The notes under the pieces were generated by a model. It had not been told where the DNA came from. It searched no databases and worked only from the letters and a program-made list of their open reading frames with translations. Source: Oscillospiraceae bacterium (GTDB lineage Bacteria; Bacillota; Clostridia; Oscillospirales; SIG627). Taken from it: a stretch of DNA of 52,886 bases. How positions within the stretch are numbered: the stretch's first letter is position 1; every line of letters begins with the position of its first letter. Position numbers and translations under genes: made by a program. Shown here piece by piece: positions 24,410-32,724 of the stretch. Location: contig SVQO01000017.1 in assembly GCA_015065325.1 (NCBI GenBank), forward strand, positions 1 to 52,886, read 5' to 3'.

Positions 24410-25231
24410 TCACTTCAACCGTTCAATCAGGTAGGGGATGGCTTCTTCGAAATTGACCCCGTAATCTCTGCGGTCCTCGTCGGCAAGGGTAAGACGAACG
24501 CATTCGTAGGTGTAATCGACGGCAACCTTCAGAGCGTCCTCGATGGATTTGCCCCGCGCCATAGCTCCGACGCAGGAGGAGGCGAAGATATCGCCGGTGC
24601 CGTGATAGGCTACGGGCAGATGCTCCCCGAAATAGGAGGAGAAGGTGTCGGTGACGGAGTCGTACATTTCAAAGCCAACCTTGCCCTTTTCGTAGGAAAC
24701 ACCCGTGAGGGCGGCGCGCTTGGCACCCAGCGCACACAGCTCCCGCAGCATTTCGCGGATCTCGGCTTGGGTATAGGTCTCGGTATAGGGGCGTCCCAGC
24801 ATAAAGCAAGCCTCAGTCAGATTGGGCAGGATCAGATCCGCCTTGCCGCAAAGCTGTGCCATACGGGCGGCAAACTCCTCCGTGAAGCCGTAGTAAAGCT
24901 TCCCGTTATCCGCCATGGCGGGATCTACGATCAGGGTGGAGCCGAAGGTCTCGTGCAGCTTTTCCACAAGCTCGATCTGACGGAAGGAGCCGAGATAGCC
25001 GGTATAAATGGCGTCGAAGGTCAAGCCCTCCTTTTTCCAGTGCTCGGTAATGGGGGCGATCTCGTCGGTCAGATCGTGAAAGGTGAAGCCGGAAAACTGG
25101 GTATGGGTGGATAATACGGCGGTGGGCATTACGGCGCATTCCACACCGCAAGCGGAAATAATGGGCAACGCCACGGTCAGAGAGCATTTCCCCACCGCGG
25201 AAATATCTTGTACGGTAACGATTCGTTTCAT
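24410..25231 (-). CDS. Pyridoxamine/pyridoxal kinase
   Basis: The start at 25231 (MKRIVTVQDISAVGKCSL) follows ataggaggaatgtt; 273 residues, normal for the family. It is a ribokinase-fold pyridoxal-kinase-type enzyme: 'DISAVGKCSLTVALPI' at the N-terminus, 'FDAIYTGYLGS', 'VDPAMADNGKLY', and the ATP/anion-hole motif 'HGTGDIFASSCVGAM' with the catalytic Asp. It phosphorylates pyridoxal, pyridoxine or pyridoxamine in the B6 salvage pathway; some homologues act in thiamin precursor salvage (ThiD-like). Transcribed alone from a promoter bracketed by an inverted repeat (25248-25292). Confidence 0.85.
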   Translation of the reverse strand: MKRIVTVQDISAVGKCSLTVALPIISACGVECAVMPTAVLSTHTQFSGFTFHDLTDEIAPITEHWKKEGLTFDAIYTGYLGSFRQIELVEKLHETFGSTLIVDPAMADNGKLYYGFTEEFAARMAQLCGKADLILPNLTEACFMLGRPYTETYTQAEIREMLRELCALGAKRAALTGVSYEKGKVGFEMYDSVTDTFSSYFGEHLPVAYHGTGDIFASSCVGAMARGKSIEDALKVAVDYTYECVRLTLADEDRRDYGVNFEEAIPYLIERLK

Positions 25232-25247
25232 AACATTCCTCCTATAA

Positions 25248-25292
25248 TCTGGTCTTATTATAACATCTAAAAATAAAAAGTCAAAGACCAGA
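25248..25292 (-). promoter_or_regulatory. Promoter flanked by a 9-bp inverted repeat (candidate operator)
   Basis: On the minus strand TTGACT (complement of 25279-25284), a 16-base spacer and TATAAT (complement of 25257-25262) form a near-consensus promoter. Perfect arms tctggtctt (25248-25256) and aagaccaga (25284-25292) flank it. TGGTC/GACCA half-sites are typical of GntR-family operators, so B6-responsive or other repression is plausible. Confidence 0.6.
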
Positions 25293-25405
25293 TGCGTTTT
25301 TTTTCTTGTAGCCAGTGGGTTTTTGTGATAAAATGATTTTTGAACCCTTTTATAAGCTTTTTTGGAGGATCGGAGCCTTTTTGCAAAAGAGGTTCCAAAA
25401 GCGTT

Positions 25406-25762
25406 ATGTACTATACTTATATGATCCGCTGTGAGGGCGGGAGCCTTTATACGGGAATTGCCAACAATCTGTTCCGCCGTATGGCAGAGCACGCCTCGCA
25501 GACGGGAAAATGTGCCGGATATACCAAGGGGCATCGAGTGATCGCTCTGGAGGGAGTGTGGTCCAGTCGGGACCGAAGCAGTGCCTGCCGTCTGGAGTAC
25601 GCCCTGAAAACCCTGAAAAAAGAAGAAAAAGAGCTTTTGTTAAAAAAGCCCTTTTTGCTGTCGAAGCTCCTTCCCGCTATGGAAAAGGAGGACTATATCC
25701 ACCATCCCCTGGCGTGTTTGGAGCTGTACCTGAAGCAGATCAAGCTCCCTGATTTGCTCTGA
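25406..25762 (+). CDS. GIY-YIG nuclease-domain protein (YhbQ/YazA-like)
   Basis: The start at 25406 gives a 118-residue single-domain protein beginning MYYTYMIRCEGGSLYTGI. The GIY-YIG motif is seen as 'YTYMIRCEGGSLYTGI', then the conserved 'FRRMAEH' with Arg and His, and Glu in 'CRLEYALK'. Short stand-alone proteins of this family act in DNA repair or structure-specific cleavage, but roles are poorly defined. An upstream in-frame ATG (25340) falls in repeat-like sequence and is unlikely. The 3' end overlaps the convergent Sel1-like gene by 23 bases. Confidence 0.82.
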   Translation: MYYTYMIRCEGGSLYTGIANNLFRRMAEHASQTGKCAGYTKGHRVIALEGVWSSRDRSSACRLEYALKTLKKEEKELLLKKPFLLSKLLPAMEKEDYIHHPLACLELYLKQIKLPDLL

Positions 25763-26141
25763 GGTAGAGGTGTATGGCGGTATCCTCGCTTTGCTCCACG
25801 AATTGCCCGTAGCGGTACATATCCCCCAACCGCGAAAGCGCCTCGGGGCTGTGGCAAAGGAGCGCGCTTTTTACAAAGCAGGAAAATGCCAGCCGAAGCT
25901 GCTTTTCCCGTTCTTCGTCACTCAGGAGGAAGCCGTAGTAGTAGAGATTTCCCAGATTGTAATATCCCTGCGCCGCGGTCTTTTTGTTCCCCGAGCGGCA
26001 GCAATAGCGGTACATTCTGGCGGCTCGTGCCGGATCGGGTGCGCCGAAATAGCCCCATTTGAATCCTTCTGCCATGGCAAACGCCGCGGAAATGCTCCCT
26101 TTTTTCACCTGTTCCTTTAACTGCCGTAATCTTTCATCCAT
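25740..26141 (-). CDS. Small Sel1/TPR-repeat-like protein
   Basis: This 133-residue cytoplasmic protein has helical-repeat character. Segments such as 'AQGYYNLGNLYYYGFL' and 'PEALSRLGDMYRYGQFVE' match the A-x-LG-x-Y-x-G pattern of Sel1-like repeats, with three to four units. Such proteins are usually adaptors for protein contacts. No catalytic residues are evident. It overlaps the convergent GIY-YIG gene at the 3' end and has its own start behind aggagtgaaaccaa. Possibly single-gene transcription. Confidence 0.7.
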   Translation of the reverse strand: MDERLRQLKEQVKKGSISAAFAMAEGFKWGYFGAPDPARAARMYRYCCRSGNKKTAAQGYYNLGNLYYYGFLLSDEEREKQLRLAFSCFVKSALLCHSPEALSRLGDMYRYGQFVEQSEDTAIHLYLRANQGA

Positions 26142-26203
26142 TTGGTTTCACTCCTTTCTTCATTCGTAGTTTAACAAATTCGGTGTCCAATTTTCGGTAC
26201 ACA

Positions 26204-26242
26204 AAAAAGAGGTTTTCCACCAAGGGAAAACCTCTTTTGATT
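26204..26242 (-). terminator. Terminator of threonine synthase
   Basis: The hairpin aaaagaggttttcc-accaa-gggaaaacctctttt lies just past the thrC stop codon on the minus strand. Confidence 0.85.
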
Positions 26243-26264
26243 TTTTTGCGCGTGCTTCGATCCT

Positions 26265-27740
26265 TTACTTGATCTTTTCCAAAACGAAATCGGGCATTGC
26301 TTCCTTTGCGATAACGCCGCTGTGACGCTCGGGAAGCTCTTCCAGCTCTGCCAGACTTTTGGGGATCTCCAGACCCGATACGCGGGCAAGGCGGCGGAGC
26401 AGATCGAATTCGTCTCCCTCTGCGTCTTCACCGATGGCTTCAAGGACGGGACGGGAGAATTTGAAGGGGGAGGCGGTGGAGAGAACCACGACGGGATTTT
26501 CCGTTCCCTCCTTTTCCTTGTATTCCAGCGCCGCGCCCATGGCAACGGCGGTATGGGGATCACAGAGATAGCCGGTTTCTTTATAGACCTTGCCCAGGAC
26601 GGAAGAAGCTTCGCCGTCGCTCAGACAGTAGGCGGTGAAGGTTTCCTTCAGCTTGGCAAGAAGGTTTTCGGGTACGGTGTAAACGCCGTCGGTATTCAGC
26701 TCCTTCATCCACTGTGCCACTGCCCCGTCGTCGCCCTCGGAGAGAAGGAACAGCAGTCGCTCCAGATTGCTGGACACCAAAATATCCATGGAGGGGGAGG
26801 TGGTCTGGTAGAAGGGGCGGCGTTTATCGTAGGTGCCGCTGCGGATAAAGTCGGTCAGCACGTTATTTGCGTTGGAGGCACAGACCAGCTTGCCTACGGG
26901 GAGACCCAGCAGACGGGCGAAATATCCGGCAAGAATATTGCCGAAATTGCCGGTGGGAACCACGAAATCCACCTTGTCGCCCCAAGCGATTCTGCCTTCG
27001 CGCAAAAGGTCGCCGTATGCCTTGAAATAATAAACGATCTGGGGAGCGAGTCTGCCGATATTGATGGAATTTGCGGAGGACAGGCGAGCGCCCGTGCCTG
27101 CCATGGTATTTTTCTCGGCAAAGGATGTGAAAATGTTTTTCACACCCGTCTGGGCATCGTCGAAATTGCCCCGAATGGCGGAAACGAAGGTATTGCTGCC
27201 GCGCTGGGTCACCATCTGTGCGCGCTGAACGCGGCTGACGCCGCCGTGGGGATAGAATACCAGGATCTTGGTTCCCTCTACGTCGCAGAAGCCCTCCAAA
27301 GCCGCCTTGCCCGTATCGCCGCTGGTGGCGGTGAGAATGACGATCTGATCGGTCACACCCAGCTTGCCGCGGCTTTTGGAAAGCAGGTGGGGCAGGATGG
27401 ACAGAGCTACGTCCTTAAAGGCACAGGTGGGACCGCGGAACAGCTCCAAAACGTAGTCCTCGCCCACCTTTACCGTGGGGGCAACGTCCTCGGTCTGAAA
27501 CTTTCCGGAATACGCCTTGCGCACCATTTCCTCTACCTCTCGGCGGGAAAACTCGGGGAAGAGCGCAAAGAGCACATCGGCGGCAATGCCGTAAAAATCC
27601 TTTTTCACGGTCTCCTCGGCGCAAAAGCCGGGGAAAGAAAACTCCTCCGGCAGATACAGACCGCCGTCGGGAGCGATGCCCGCCAGGATCGCCTGACAGG
27701 GAGAAGCGGTAATTTTGGAGCGGGTGCTTCGATAAATCAT
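26265..27740 (-). CDS. thrC: Threonine synthase
   Basis: This 491-residue PLP enzyme of the fold-type II family has its cofactor lysine in 'GPTCAFKDVALS', the phosphate-binding loop in 'TATSGDTGKAALEG', and 'VPTGNFGNILAGY' downstream. The length corresponds to the longer class of threonine synthases. It converts O-phosphohomoserine to threonine. It is divergently arranged with homoserine dehydrogenase, so two of the three threonine-branch steps are here; homoserine kinase (thrB) is not in the window. A shared 176-base control region separates the two genes. Confidence 0.93.
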   Translation of the reverse strand: MIYRSTRSKITASPCQAILAGIAPDGGLYLPEEFSFPGFCAEETVKKDFYGIAADVLFALFPEFSRREVEEMVRKAYSGKFQTEDVAPTVKVGEDYVLELFRGPTCAFKDVALSILPHLLSKSRGKLGVTDQIVILTATSGDTGKAALEGFCDVEGTKILVFYPHGGVSRVQRAQMVTQRGSNTFVSAIRGNFDDAQTGVKNIFTSFAEKNTMAGTGARLSSANSINIGRLAPQIVYYFKAYGDLLREGRIAWGDKVDFVVPTGNFGNILAGYFARLLGLPVGKLVCASNANNVLTDFIRSGTYDKRRPFYQTTSPSMDILVSSNLERLLFLLSEGDDGAVAQWMKELNTDGVYTVPENLLAKLKETFTAYCLSDGEASSVLGKVYKETGYLCDPHTAVAMGAALEYKEKEGTENPVVVLSTASPFKFSRPVLEAIGEDAEGDEFDLLRRLARVSGLEIPKSLAELEELPERHSGVIAKEAMPDFVLEKIK

Positions 27741-27916
27741 GACAAATTCACTTTCCTTTTTGTAATTTTTTGCTTGACTTTTTCTTCAATTTGTGTTACC
27801 AATAATAATATGCTACTTTCTTTGAAAATTCAAGGGTTTTCGGGAAAAATTCAAAAAAATGTATTTCCCTGTGAAAAACAGGTGCTTTTCAACGGCATAC
27901 ACATTCGGAGGTTTTT
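27741..27916. promoter_or_regulatory. Divergent control region between thrC and hom
   Basis: This AT-rich 176-base interval must hold promoters for both directions. No T-box, leader peptide or strong palindrome was recognised. On the plus strand the hom ribosome-binding site ggaggttttt is clear. Confidence 0.5.
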
Positions 27917-29062
27917 ATGAAAATTGGTCTTTTGGGTTACGGCACGGTTGGCAAGGGTGTATTTGACATCCTGGAGGAGCTGAACGGGCTTGAGGTAAAA
28001 TACGTGCTGGATCTCCGCGAGCTTCCGGAGCTTGGGGAGAAGCTGACCCACGATCTGAACGTGATCCTGTCCGATCCCGAGGTGGATACGGTGGTGGAGC
28101 TGATCGGCGGTATGAATCCTGCATACGACTTTGTGAAAAAGAGCCTTTTGGCGGGAAAGAACGTGGTGACTGCCAACAAATTGATGGTCAGCCTTCATTA
28201 CGGCGAGCTGGTACGCCTTGCCGCCGAAAAGGGCGTTTCCTTCCGCTATTCCGCATCTGCGGGCGGCGGTATTCCCTGGCTGGTCAACCTTCAGCGTGCG
28301 CACCGCGCTTCCCGACTGGAGCTGGTTTACGGCATTATGAACGGTACCACCAACTACATTTTGGATTCTATGACTACCCTGGGCGAAGAATTTGACGCGG
28401 CACTTGCCGAAGCGCAGAAGCTGGGCTTTGCCGAGGCAGATCCTTCCTCGGATATCGACGGATTGGATACCCGTCACAAAACCACCCTGTCTGCCAACGT
28501 CGCCTACGGCGTGGTACTGGACGACGAGAAGGTGGACGCCTTTGGGATCCGCTTTGCGAAAAAGTGTGATATCGATGCCGCAGGGGAGGCAGGCTACGCG
28601 CTGAAGTTGTTCGGCGTTGCCCGCCGCTGTCAGGAAGGGATCGCCGCTTACGTAGAGCCTACCCTGGTTCCCGCAGAGACCCCCGAGGGCAATATTCACG
28701 GCTGTGACAACATCATTGCCTTTGAGGGAAGCTATATCGGCAAGACCCGCTTCGTGGGTGCCGGTGCAGGCAGATATCCTACCGGCTACGCCGTTGTGCA
28801 GGATCTGGTGGATATTGACGCGGGACCGGGCGTGTTGTATAATGAAAAAATGGACGAGGCGGCGGTGAACAATGCCGCTGAGTGCCACGCCTATTACGTG
28901 CGCACCGACGCCACCGACGACCCCTTCTTTGTCGCTTTGGAGAAAAAGCCCTTCGGGGCAGGCTTTGCTACGGAAAAGGTCAGTGTTCGTCAGATGCACG
29001 ATTTTGCCGCAAGAGCCTTGGCTGCGGGAAAAGAGATCTTCATCGCAGGATTTTGGAATTAA
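27917..29062 (+). CDS. hom: Homoserine dehydrogenase
   Basis: This 381-residue protein has an N-terminal Rossmann motif 'GLLGYGTVGKGVF'. The catalytic domain includes 'GIMNGTTNYILDSM', the family signature region 'AQKLGFAEADPSSDIDGLD' and the catalytic lysine in 'HKTTLSANVAYG'. It reduces aspartate semialdehyde to homoserine. The usual C-terminal ACT domain of longer homologues is absent, so feedback inhibition by threonine through that domain is not expected. It is divergent from thrC and followed by a terminator at 29071-29100. Confidence 0.93.
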   Translation: MKIGLLGYGTVGKGVFDILEELNGLEVKYVLDLRELPELGEKLTHDLNVILSDPEVDTVVELIGGMNPAYDFVKKSLLAGKNVVTANKLMVSLHYGELVRLAAEKGVSFRYSASAGGGIPWLVNLQRAHRASRLELVYGIMNGTTNYILDSMTTLGEEFDAALAEAQKLGFAEADPSSDIDGLDTRHKTTLSANVAYGVVLDDEKVDAFGIRFAKKCDIDAAGEAGYALKLFGVARRCQEGIAAYVEPTLVPAETPEGNIHGCDNIIAFEGSYIGKTRFVGAGAGRYPTGYAVVQDLVDIDAGPGVLYNEKMDEAAVNNAAECHAYYVRTDATDDPFFVALEKKPFGAGFATEKVSVRQMHDFAARALAAGKEIFIAGFWN

Positions 29063-29070
29063 TAACACGA

Positions 29071-29100
29071 AAGGAGCAAGAAGGGCTTGCTCCTTTTTTG
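29071..29100 (+). terminator. Terminator after hom
   Basis: Stem aaggagcaag (29071-29080) pairs with cttgctcctt (29086-29095) and is followed by T residues, just before the next ribosome-binding site. Confidence 0.8.
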
Positions 29101-29119
29101 CAAGTTTGGAGGTAAGAGC

Positions 29120-30898
29120 ATGGAAAAGAATTTGATTTTGACCGTAAAGACTCCCGTGGGAGCGAAGATCCGCGTGTTCCTTGCCGAGGTGGATAACGAG
29201 GTGGAATTTTTCCCCGTATCCGCAGGAGAGGAAACGAAATTTCAGCTTACCGCAGGCAGATATCTGGTCCGTCAGGAGCTGGAGGGCTTCTATTCCGCAG
29301 AGCGCTGTGTGAAGCTGGAGGAGGACACCGTCCTTTCTCTGCCCGTTGAAAAGCGCTACGGCTACGGCTACGAGCCCCATGAGGATCGGATGGTCTTTTG
29401 CTACGAAAAAGATGCCTGGGATAAAATGGCGCCCGATTCGGATCCCCGCTGGGACGAATGGGAAAAGCTGATCTTCACCACTCCCTCCTTCATCCGTGAA
29501 AAAACGGAGGGTGCACACCGCATCCCCACCAATGAGGAGCTGTGGGAATTCGTTCGGGAGCAGGAGGCAAATAACCCCAATATGCGGGTATATACCCTGT
29601 TTGAAAGCGGGATCTACAAGCTGCCCGCCCCCATCGCGGTCTTTTCCAAGGATCTTCCCGAAAAGGAATGCACGCTGGAGGAATTGGGTGCGCTTTTGCG
29701 CAATTCCGAAAAGCCCGTGGTCCACTATCAGGCGCAGATCCACGGCAACGAGACCTCAGGCTGTGAGGCGGCAATGGGAATGATGAAGTACCTTGCCACA
29801 CCCGAGGGTGAAAAGATCTTGGACGGGATCCATTTGTATATCATTCCCAGACTCAATCCCGAGGGTGCCCTTCTCTATCAGAGAGCGGGCGGTCAGGGAC
29901 TGGATCTGAACCGCGACTATTACGCTCTCTACGGTCAGGAGACCAAGGGCTCTCTCCGCGCCTTCCGCGCTTTTCAGCCCTGTCTGATGATCGACGCCCA
30001 CGAACTTCGAACCCATCGGCTTCCCGATACCTTGCGCTACGACGATATTTTGCTTTCCGGCGGCGTGGCTCCCAACGGGGATCCGGAGCTGTTTGACAAC
30101 AAGCTGGCACTTCTGTTCGGAGCAAAGGAGGAGCTTGCGAAATACGGTCTGCGCAGCTTCTTTTATCTGGATCATATCAGCGGCGTGGAAATGGCAACGG
30201 CGACCCGCTACTTTGCCGAGCTGGGTGCTGTGACGGTGTTGATCGAATGCCGAGGGATCGATATGGGTCTGGGCCGTTACCGCCGCAGAATTATGGGTCA
30301 GTTTACAGCTGCCAGAAGCATTCTGGAGGAGGTTTCCGCCCATCCCGAGAAATACAGTGCTCCCACCAAACGGGAGAAGGCCGGCTTTCTGGATCCCTTT
30401 GACCGCGACTTCGTGGTGGAGGGTGCTTATACCAACGATCCTGAAACCGATCCCGTATTTCCCATTGCTTACCACGATGCGTCAAGCGGTGAGGTGATCA
30501 AGACCGAGGACAAGAGCGTGATCCTCTACCGCAAGGCGGTACGGACCCGCCCCCGTCCCAAGTGCTACGTGCTTCCCTTGGGCAAGCCTTGGGAAAAGGA
30601 GCTGACCGATCTTCTGGACCGCCACTTTATTTCTTACGAAAGAAAGGAAGGGGCGCAGACCATGACCCTTTCCCGTTTCGTGAAGGAAGGGGACAAGGCG
30701 GTGCTTTCCGAGGAAAAGGAGCGCGTTTTTGAGCAGGGCGTCCTCACCGTGCCCGTGGCGCAGGAGCTGAGCCGCTACGTCAGCTTCCTGTTCGAGGCGG
30801 ATTGCCCCGATTCGGAAAAATCCAAGATGACTCTGAAATTTGAAAAGCATTTGCAAGGCTTTTTCTTCCCCGACGGGGACTACGATATTTACCGATAA
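29120..30898 (+). CDS. M14-family zinc carboxypeptidase-like protein
   Basis: The start at 29120 follows tggaggtaagagc, giving 592 residues without a signal peptide. Residues about 1-80 look like a small beta domain ('VKTPVGAKIRVFLAEVDN'). The M14 catalytic domain follows (about 100-430), with the zinc ligands HxxE in 'QIHGNETSG', the substrate-binding 'GLDLNRDYY', the third-ligand His in 'MIDAHELR', and a Glu in 'TVLIECRGIDM' as candidate general base. The C-terminal about 150 residues are unassigned. M14 relatives trim peptides or murein peptides, but the lack of a leader points to a cytoplasmic role here. Followed 15 bases later by a 28-codon membrane peptide. Confidence 0.78.
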   Translation: MEKNLILTVKTPVGAKIRVFLAEVDNEVEFFPVSAGEETKFQLTAGRYLVRQELEGFYSAERCVKLEEDTVLSLPVEKRYGYGYEPHEDRMVFCYEKDAWDKMAPDSDPRWDEWEKLIFTTPSFIREKTEGAHRIPTNEELWEFVREQEANNPNMRVYTLFESGIYKLPAPIAVFSKDLPEKECTLEELGALLRNSEKPVVHYQAQIHGNETSGCEAAMGMMKYLATPEGEKILDGIHLYIIPRLNPEGALLYQRAGGQGLDLNRDYYALYGQETKGSLRAFRAFQPCLMIDAHELRTHRLPDTLRYDDILLSGGVAPNGDPELFDNKLALLFGAKEELAKYGLRSFFYLDHISGVEMATATRYFAELGAVTVLIECRGIDMGLGRYRRRIMGQFTAARSILEEVSAHPEKYSAPTKREKAGFLDPFDRDFVVEGAYTNDPETDPVFPIAYHDASSGEVIKTEDKSVILYRKAVRTRPRPKCYVLPLGKPWEKELTDLLDRHFISYERKEGAQTMTLSRFVKEGDKAVLSEEKERVFEQGVLTVPVAQELSRYVSFLFEADCPDSEKSKMTLKFEKHLQGFFFPDGDYDIYR

Positions 30899-30913
30899 AA
30901 GGAGGATCATTGT

Positions 30914-31000
30914 ATGCAGGTAGTCAGTCTCGGAGCCGTTGCCGCGGTAGCGGTGGTGGTCGTGCTCGGCGCGATCTTTATCTGGAAAAAAATGTTTTAA
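30914..31000 (+). CDS. 28-residue single-span membrane peptide
   Basis: A strong aaaggaggatcattgt precedes ATG at 30914, and the frame closes with TAA at 31000 just before a terminator. The product starts MQVVSLGAVAAVAVVVVLGA and ends IFIWKKMF: one hydrophobic helix of about 22 residues with a basic C-terminus, so probably N-out/C-in. It sits 15 bases after the M14 peptidase, sharing its transcript. Ribosome-binding site, position and composition support translation. Function unknown. It could be a regulator or assembly partner of the upstream enzyme, or a small toxin-like peptide. Confidence 0.65.
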   Translation: MQVVSLGAVAAVAVVVVLGAIFIWKKMF

Positions 31001-31002
31001 AA

Positions 31003-31042
31003 GCGATCTCTCCGCTGCAATTTGCAGCGGAGAACTTTTTTG
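31003..31042 (+). terminator. Terminator after the small membrane peptide
   Basis: The hairpin ctccgctgca/tgcagcggag is followed by a T run, ending the M14 peptidase transcript. Confidence 0.85.
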
Positions 31043-31060
31043 CGAGAGGGGAGACTGCTC

Positions 31061-31089
31061 TTGCATTTGAAAAATGAATGTGGTACAAT
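31061..31089 (+). promoter_or_regulatory. Promoter of the DUF1295 gene
   Basis: TTGCAT (31061-31066), a 17-base spacer and TACAAT (31084-31089) lie 31 bases before the start codon. Confidence 0.65.
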
Positions 31090-31120
31090 ACGGGAAGCGA
31101 AGACGTAAAGGAGAGAAAAA

Positions 31121-31921
31121 ATGGTTTTTACCTTGGAATTTTTGTGGCTTTTTGCCGCGGCGCTGGCGATCAGCTCCATCGGCTTTAAAAATTACGTGTG
31201 GTTTATTTCTTTGGGCTACGGCTTTTCCATTGCGGGAGAGGGGCTTTTGATGATGCTTCTGTTCGGGGAAGAGCTGTCCTTCGGAACGGTTTTGTGCAGT
31301 CTGCTTTTCATTGCCTACGGTCTGCGGCTGGGCGGATATCTTGCCATCCGCGAGAGAAAAAGCAGCTCTTATAAGAAAAATATGACCGGTGAGATCAAGG
31401 ACGGAAAGACCATTCCCTTCGGAGTGAAGGTGGCTATTTGGGTCACCTGTGCACTGCTTTACGTAACGCAGGTTTCCGCGGTATTTTACCGCTTGCAGAA
31501 CGGTGATGACGACGGCGTTTGGGTCTTTATCGGTGCGGTGGTGATGCTTCTGGGACTGGTGCTGGAGTCTGCCGCCGATATTCAGAAAAACAACGCCAAA
31601 AAACAAAATCCCCGCCGCTTTGTGGATACGGGACTGTACCGCATCGTCCGCTGTCCCAACTATCTGGGAGAGATGATCTTCTGGACGGGAGTGCTTTTGG
31701 CAGGCATCGGCTCCGTTTCCGGTTGGCAGTGGCTCGTGGTTGCCGTGGGCTATATCGGCATTATTTTCGTGATGTTCAGCGGCGCTCGCCGCCTGGAGCT
31801 CCGTCAGGACAAGAATTACGGAAGCGATCCCGAGTATCAAAAATACGTGACCACCGTGCCTATCCTGCTTCCGCTCATCCCGCTTTACAGTGTGAAAAAG
31901 CATAAATGGCTTATTGCATAA
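31121..31921 (+). CDS. DUF1295 integral membrane protein (steroid reductase/ICMT-like fold)
   Basis: This 266-residue protein has about six to seven hydrophobic segments. The C-terminal region carries the DUF1295 signature 'FVDTGLYRIVRCPNYLGEM' and 'RRLELRQDKNYGSDPEYQKY', shared with 3-oxo-5-alpha-steroid 4-dehydrogenase-like and isoprenylcysteine methyltransferase-like membrane enzymes. The family is thought to reduce or modify lipids, with no firm bacterial substrate. Transcribed alone, ending in a bidirectional terminator that it shares with the convergent MBL-fold gene. Confidence 0.82.
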   Translation: MVFTLEFLWLFAAALAISSIGFKNYVWFISLGYGFSIAGEGLLMMLLFGEELSFGTVLCSLLFIAYGLRLGGYLAIRERKSSSYKKNMTGEIKDGKTIPFGVKVAIWVTCALLYVTQVSAVFYRLQNGDDDGVWVFIGAVVMLLGLVLESAADIQKNNAKKQNPRRFVDTGLYRIVRCPNYLGEMIFWTGVLLAGIGSVSGWQWLVVAVGYIGIIFVMFSGARRLELRQDKNYGSDPEYQKYVTTVPILLPLIPLYSVKKHKWLIA

Positions 31922-31923
31922 CA

Positions 31924-31968
31924 AGGCAAAAAATAAATCGTTGCAGATTGCAACGATTTATTTTTTTA
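31924..31968. terminator. Bidirectional terminator
   Basis: The hairpin aaataaatcgttgca-gat-tgcaacgatttattt has A runs on the left and T runs on the right and lies between two convergent genes. It slightly overlaps the stop of the minus-strand one. Confidence 0.9.
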
Positions 31969-32724
31969 TACAAGCTCGTTTCGAACCGCGGTGATCACGG
32001 CGGGGCGGATACGGGGATAGCGCCTCTCGTCTCCCGCCAGCTCTGCAATGGCTTCGTCGGAAAGAGAGGGATTTTCCGCGATCAGATCCCGCAGACGCAT
32101 CAGACTTTCGCGGCAATGCCTCAGGGCATCCGACGGCTCCGTCAGATCCCAGCCCATTGGATGGTAATCGTGGGCGGCAAGGATGCGGCGAATGGGAAGG
32201 CGCCCCAGCTTTTCCAGTGCTTCCAGATGCAGGGCGGGCAGGGTCACGTTGGATGCCCAGGCGCCGGATCCGAAGATGCCGTAAAGCTGGAGACAGTCTC
32301 CGCTGAGGAGAATGCCGCTGCGCAGATCCAGAAGTGCCATACTGTCCTTGCTGTGACCGGGGACGGTCACGGTCTGAAGGGAGGGCAGAATAAGCTGTCC
32401 GTCCTCGGGAGATTCGACGCGGTCCGAAAAGGCTTCCCGCAGCTTTTTACTGCGAGAATAGACCCTTGCGCGGGGCAGACGGGGCAACAGGGTGGGAAGT
32501 CCGCCCGCGTGATCTCCGTGGAAGTGGGAAATGAAAACGGCGCACACTTCGTCTTCGGCAATGCCCTCCTCCCGCAGAAAAGGGAGCAGGCGCAGGGTGA
32601 TATCCTCGCAGGTGGTGCCTGTATCAAAGATCAGAACGCCCGTCTCCGTTTTCACGGTGAAAACGCTGGTGTAAATATCCTTGAAGGGGAGGGTCAGTCG
32701 GGAAATATATTCGTTGATCTTCAT
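31966..32724 (-). CDS. MBL-fold metallo-hydrolase
   Basis: This 252-residue protein has the zinc-binding HxHxDH motif in 'ISHFHGDHAGG', a later ligand Asp in 'LLSGDCLQL' and a C-terminal His in 'ILAAHDYHPMG'. Closest in layout to hydroxyacylglutathione-hydrolase or lactonase-like members, but the substrate cannot be read. Its start overlaps the addA stop codon by four bases (ATGA), so it is translationally coupled to addB-addA. That coupling suggests co-expression, not necessarily a role in recombination. Confidence 0.85.
   Translation of the reverse strand: MKINEYISRLTLPFKDIYTSVFTVKTETGVLIFDTGTTCEDITLRLLPFLREEGIAEDEVCAVFISHFHGDHAGGLPTLLPRLPRARVYSRSKKLREAFSDRVESPEDGQLILPSLQTVTVPGHSKDSMALLDLRSGILLSGDCLQLYGIFGSGAWASNVTLPALHLEALEKLGRLPIRRILAAHDYHPMGWDLTEPSDALRHCRESLMRLRDLIAENPSLSDEAIAELAGDERRYPRIRPAVITAVRNELV

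Noticed and set aside
27851-29743. 630-codon open frame antisense to homoserine dehydrogenase and the M14 gene
   Set aside because: It covers parts of two well-supported genes on the other strand, has no family-like motifs and no ribosome-binding site.
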